A stretch of DNA of 17,245 nt. It comes from Candidatus Bathyarchaeota archaeon. GTDB lineage: Archaea > Asgardarchaeota > Lokiarchaeia > Sigyniarchaeales > Sigyniarchaeaceae. Under the pieces are notes generated by a model. It had not been told where the DNA came from. It worked only from the letters and a program-made list of their open reading frames with translations, and made no database searches. A program made the translations under genes and the position numbers. Below, one piece after another: positions 14,933-17,245 of the stretch. The stretch lies in assembly GCA_014729935.1 (NCBI GenBank), contig WJJB01000429.1, positions 1 to 17,245 on the forward strand, given 5' to 3'. Numbering within the stretch: position 1 is the stretch's first letter; the number at the start of each line of letters is the position of its first letter.

Positions 14933-15553
14933 ATGGGTAAGGATAAAAAATGGATTCATGAGAGGAAGCACGACCTGTATTACAGGAAAGCTAAAAGCGA
15001 ACATTATTCTTCCCGTGCAGCCTACAAGATCATCCAACTGGACAAGAAGTATCACATTCTTCCACCATCTGGATGGGTATTAGACTTGTGTTGCGCACCA
15101 GGATCTTGGATGGAAGCCGTGACAACCAGGCAACCACAACTTCATGTCGTGGGAATTGACTTGAATCCCGTGCAGGCGCGTGCAAGTCAGATATCGTTTA
15201 CACGTGGAGATATCCTTTCCGACGAGGTTATCGGGGAAGCCTTGAGGAAAGTGAAAAAGGAACCACCAATTTTCAATGTTATCATATCAGATTGCGCGCC
15301 AAAGTTCTCAGGAATCAAGGAGATTGATTTATACAAGCAACACGAGCTATCCATGAGGGTAGTTGAATTATGCCGCCGATATCTCGTAACTGGAGGCCAT
15401 TGCGTGATAAAATACTTCCAAGGGAACTCGATGGACCAGCAGGAGCTTGAAAAAAACATCCGAGATGCATTCAAGCATCTATACAGGACAAAGCCGGATT
15501 CATCCAGGAAGAAATCAGCAGAATTTTATTACGTGTGCATGGAGAGAAAATGA
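14933..15553 (+). CDS. FtsJ/RlmE-type RNA ribose 2'-O-methyltransferase
   Basis: A 206-residue enzyme of the FtsJ (RrmJ/RlmE) class, which methylates ribose 2'-OH groups in rRNA or tRNA with S-adenosylmethionine. The SAM site is VLDLCCAPGSW (49-59) with GIDLNP (74-79), and the K-D-K-E catalytic tetrad is complete: K32 in AAYKI, D120 in SDCAP, K160 in VIKYFQG and E197 in AEFYYV. Length equals the archaeal/bacterial family norm. The frame is open 105 bases further upstream, but that extension would overlap the trm1 coding start and lacks family similarity, so I choose the ATG in ACCATGGG at 14933, giving the usual basic start with an H-D-x-Y-Y-x-x-A-K motif. It diverges from trm1, another RNA methyltransferase gene, with a 98-base shared intergenic region. 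The target nucleotide is not evident. Confidence 0.95.
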   Translation: MGKDKKWIHERKHDLYYRKAKSEHYSSRAAYKIIQLDKKYHILPPSGWVLDLCCAPGSWMEAVTTRQPQLHVVGIDLNPVQARASQISFTRGDILSDEVIGEALRKVKKEPPIFNVIISDCAPKFSGIKEIDLYKQHELSMRVVELCRRYLVTGGHCVIKYFQGNSMDQQELEKNIRDAFKHLYRTKPDSSRKKSAEFYYVCMERK

Positions 15554-15572
15554 TTTCGAGGAATGGGACATG

Positions 15573-15947
15573 CTATTTTCCCTGTAACCAACTATTCAGC
15601 TTGGTGCACTTTAAGAAATTCACCAATGGGTCCGCACCGCATTTATCGAAATTCCTGCAAAAGAAACAGGGACTTTCCTCCAAGAAGGTCCATTTTTTTC
15701 CAGAGTCCTTTAAAACAAATGGAATAGTCGTCGTCTCACCCTTATAAATTACCTTGAGAACTTGATGTCCCTTGTCCAATTCCCGTTTGCGTTCCAAGAC
15801 ACCCTCCTCCTCCAATTTGGTTAATATTTGGTCCAAGTCCTCCTGATTCACTTTTAGTAGTTCCGGTATTGTATTTTTTTGTATTGAACCTCTTTGCACC
15901 AGTATATCACGTAATTTATCCATGGTATTCGCAAGGGGACTTGCCAC
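15573..15947 (-). CDS. RPC34-like winged-helix protein with four-cysteine Fe-S signature
   Basis: A 124-residue protein with two parts. Residues 9-55 form a winged helix (MDKLRDILVQRG to LEEEGVLERKRE), followed by a hairpin (QVLKVIYKGE). The C-terminal 35 residues carry C94, C97, C103 and C114, spaced C-x2-C-x5-C-x10-C, with the context SPCFFCRNFDKC and CTKLNSWL. This pattern recalls the C-terminus of eukaryotic RPC34/POLR3F, which binds a 4Fe-4S cluster, and its archaeal relatives described for Crenarchaeota and Thaumarchaeota. I judge it a member of the RNA_pol_Rpc34 group, though short. A role in transcription (promoter opening or factor binding) is inferred from that family. I choose the GTG start because GAGGTG sits six bases before it; a TTG at 15968 and an ATG at 15923 are alternatives. 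It converges on the FtsJ gene with 19 bases between stops. Confidence 0.75.
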   Translation of the reverse strand: MASPLANTMDKLRDILVQRGSIQKNTIPELLKVNQEDLDQILTKLEEEGVLERKRELDKGHQVLKVIYKGETTTIPFVLKDSGKKWTFLEESPCFFCRNFDKCGADPLVNFLKCTKLNSWLQGK

Positions 15948-15954
15948 AATAACC

Positions 15955-15960
15955 ACCTCA
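15955..15960 (-). promoter_or_regulatory. Strong ribosome binding site GAGGTG of the RPC34-like gene
   Basis: On the minus strand TGAGGTG precedes a GTG codon by six bases. It is the best Shine-Dalgarno match in the window and fixes the start at 15947 rather than at the in-frame TTG at 15968, which lies before it. Confidence 0.6.
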
Positions 15961-15987
15961 ATTATCAAGTATTATCTCGACCCCGAA

Positions 15988-15999
15988 TTATATAAATAT
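15988..15999. promoter_or_regulatory. Near-palindromic TATA element between divergent genes
   Basis: TTATATAAATAT reads as ATATTTATATAA on the other strand and so offers a TATA box in both directions. To the right, transcription would begin about 26 bases on, just before the ATG at 16024, giving an almost leaderless RadA-like mRNA without Shine-Dalgarno site. To the left it would begin near 15963-15967, giving a short leader that includes the GAGGTG of the RPC34-like gene. Both distances suit archaeal promoters. Confidence 0.6.
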
Positions 16000-16023
16000 G
16001 TAGTGTCCCACATTAAAACGTAA

Positions 16024-16941
16024 ATGAGCATCCGTGAGAATCTCCACGACGAACTTGAAAAGATACTTGGAAAGGAGATGATTGGAGTCTCCCATTTCCC
16101 GATACCATTGGTTACAGCGCCACGGGATAGGATCTTCCAGGTGCTTGGGATTTCAGAAGACCAGTTCGACATCTTGGTGGATATTCTTGAACGGATGAAC
16201 TCGAGATACCCATTTCCGGTCAATGCCTTTAGTCATTTCAAGGAGATCCCTTCCCGAGAAGGTGCAAGGCATTCGATCCTTGCCACCACGATGATTGATA
16301 CGGTGGATAGCTTAATTGGTGGCGGGTTCAGGAAAGCTTCCATTTACCAGTTTTATGGAGCATCTTGGTATCATGTAAACATGCTCATCTATCGTGTCAT
16401 CCTGAATTTCCTGATGTATCAACGTGGGAGCATTAATGACATGGTGGCATGCATCGATGCCCACCTTGGGTTCCGGCCGGAAGTGTTGCACAAGATGAGC
16501 GGAACGACCAGGTACCTCCGGGACATTTTGGTGTCAAAATGTTATTCCCTCCAGCATTTTCATATACTCCTTGAAAATTTCTTGGAAATTGCTCATGAGA
16601 CTCCCATCTTGATCTTGAATTCCATCCTCCCGGTTTCCTTTAAGCTTCACGATGACACCCCGATTCGAAAGCACAGGTTAATCCTACAAATCCTTGAAGA
16701 GATACGCTTCATCGCCGATCAAGAAGGTACATGCATCATCATGGTGAATGAATCATCCCCTGGCAGCAAATACCCCCCCGGGGGAAATTTTCTTGTTGAA
16801 TATTCTGATTATGTTCTTCAAATCAAGCAAGATCCCGTGGTTAAGCGGTTTCATGACATTCGACTTATTAAAGGGCCACTGGTAGCGCCAGGTGAGGCTC
16901 GCGTGGTGTATAGTGGTTATAGCATCAAATCTGCTAAATAA
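16024..16941 (+). CDS. Degenerate RadA/Rad51-like protein without ATPase motifs
   Basis: A 305-residue protein that follows RadA step by step but lacks its active site. The N-terminal 80 residues may match the helical domain (DRIFQVLGISEDQFDILVDIL). Then come SLIGGGFRKASIYQFYG (96-112), like the RadA lead-in to Walker A, but the loop reads GASWYHVN instead of GxxxxGKT. VACIDAHLGFRPE (141-153) equals RadA VxYIDTExxFRPER with the catalytic Glu replaced by His. The Walker B strand is PILILNS (194-200) with Asn for Asp. FIADQEGTCIIMVNES, GGNFLVEYSDYVLQI and GPLVAPGEARVVYS match the RadA C-terminal core. It should not bind or split ATP in the normal way, so it is likely a structural or regulatory partner of RadA or of the RadB-like protein, like some Rad51 paralogues (inference). 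Transcribed from a strong TATA box. Confidence 0.78.
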   Translation: MSIRENLHDELEKILGKEMIGVSHFPIPLVTAPRDRIFQVLGISEDQFDILVDILERMNSRYPFPVNAFSHFKEIPSREGARHSILATTMIDTVDSLIGGGFRKASIYQFYGASWYHVNMLIYRVILNFLMYQRGSINDMVACIDAHLGFRPEVLHKMSGTTRYLRDILVSKCYSLQHFHILLENFLEIAHETPILILNSILPVSFKLHDDTPIRKHRLILQILEEIRFIADQEGTCIIMVNESSPGSKYPPGGNFLVEYSDYVLQIKQDPVVKRFHDIRLIKGPLVAPGEARVVYSGYSIKSAK

Positions 16942-16963
16942 AACATCACGATGCCCTCGTATC

Positions 16964-17245
16964 TCACTTATTGTCGCCTGAAGTCTTTCTTCCTGCATTT
17001 CCCGGGCATTTACTCCAGTTAACGCAAAAAATCCATGGGGATTTCCCACGTGACACCCGTTTAACAATGGGATAACCGCAATGGGGACAAGTTTTTCCTG
17101 TTTTATATATTCTACCTTTCTGAGTGATTGGAAGGGTCACATCGCAACTTTTAGAATTCCGCCCGTTGCAAGAAACGAAACGTTTCTTGTTTCTTAAGGT
17201 CACAAGCACTAATTCGTGTTTTTTACACTTCGGGCAGCTACCTAG
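16964..17245 (-). CDS. topA: DNA topoisomerase I C-terminal zinc-ribbon part, 5' end cut by window
   Basis: The frame is open to the right edge, so only the last 93 residues are seen. They hold topoisomerase IA-type zinc ribbons: CPKC near the window edge, then LRNKKRFVSCNG, C-D-V-T-L-P-I-T-Q-K-G-R-I, a CPHC-G-Y-P-I-V knuckle, and S-P-W-I-F-C-V-N-W-S-K-C-P-G. The run KRFVSC..CDVTLPxxQKGRI and PWxxCxNxxxCPG is characteristic of the tail of archaeal topoisomerase I, in which these ribbons bind single-stranded DNA. The catalytic tyrosine domain would lie outside the window. A GTG at 17209 is in frame but lies after the CPKC knuckle, so it is internal. The gene converges on the RadA-like gene with 22 bases between stops. 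An isolated ribbon protein is less likely, as the frame continues without a start codon. Confidence 0.8.
   Translation of the reverse strand, partial: LGSCPKCKKHELVLVTLRNKKRFVSCNGRNSKSCDVTLPITQKGRIYKTGKTCPHCGYPIVKRVSRGKSPWIFCVNWSKCPGNAGRKTSGDNK

Noticed and set aside
15535..15747. 70-residue plus-strand reading frame after the FtsJ-type gene
   Set aside because: It lies almost wholly antisense to the RPC34-like gene, whose cysteine pattern and winged helix show it is the real coding strand.
1..17245. CRISPR arrays, insertion sequences, tRNA or rRNA genes
   Set aside because: No direct repeat-spacer pattern, transposase motif, terminal inverted repeats or cloverleaf-like sequence was seen on either strand.

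Overview
This window looks like chromosomal DNA from an archaeon. The evidence is an archaeal/eukaryotic-type Trm1 tRNA methyltransferase, RadA/RadB-type recombinase relatives, a zinc-ribbon tail like that of archaeal topoisomerase I, a small protein resembling the RNA polymerase III subunit RPC34, TATA-like boxes just upstream of leader-poor starts, and Shine-Dalgarno sites of the GGTGAT type inside operons. An RPC34-like gene points towards the TACK or Asgard side of the Archaea, but I cannot place the organism further. All genes seem intact except the two cut by the window edges. There are no rRNA, tRNA, CRISPR or insertion elements that I can recognise, and no gene-free stretch exceeds about 100 bases.

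Region 1 (1-10827, plus strand) is a single-direction cluster of the MoxR/DUF58/DUF4129/DUF4350 class. It encodes two glycosylation-rich extracellular proteins (the first cut at its 5' end), a small soluble DUF4129-like protein, a membrane protein with a DUF4350-like domain, a MoxR AAA+ ATPase, a DUF58/VWA-like protein and a seven-helix membrane protein of unknown family. The second, third and fourth proteins all end in (or consist of) a similar helical domain of the DUF4129 type. The likely picture is an envelope-associated machine: MoxR and DUF58 in the cytoplasm, with beta-sandwich domains outside. No transglutaminase, a frequent member of such clusters, is visible; it may lie upstream.

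Region 2 (10828-11847) holds an NAD-dependent sugar-nucleotide epimerase/dehydratase behind a short T-rich spacer. It overlaps by 8 bases, tail to tail, with region 3.

Region 3 (11840-14834, minus strand) is a compact operon: trm1, then a RadB-like RecA-family ATPase (ATGA overlap), then a predicted RNase H-fold protein of the RuvC/YqgF type. Region 4 (14933-16941) holds a divergent FtsJ-type 2'-O-methyltransferase, a minus-strand RPC34-like winged-helix protein with a four-cysteine Fe-S signature, and a plus-strand RadA-like protein that has lost its Walker A lysine/threonine, Walker B aspartate and catalytic glutamate. A near-palindromic TATA element sits between the last two. Region 5 (16964-17245, minus) is the zinc-ribbon tail of a topoisomerase I gene running off the window.

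The right third is thus rich in nucleic-acid enzymes. The most interesting parts are the RecA-type ATPase/RNase H-fold pair, the catalytically dead RadA relative nearby, the RPC34-like protein, and the repeated use of DUF4129-like domains in the envelope operon.
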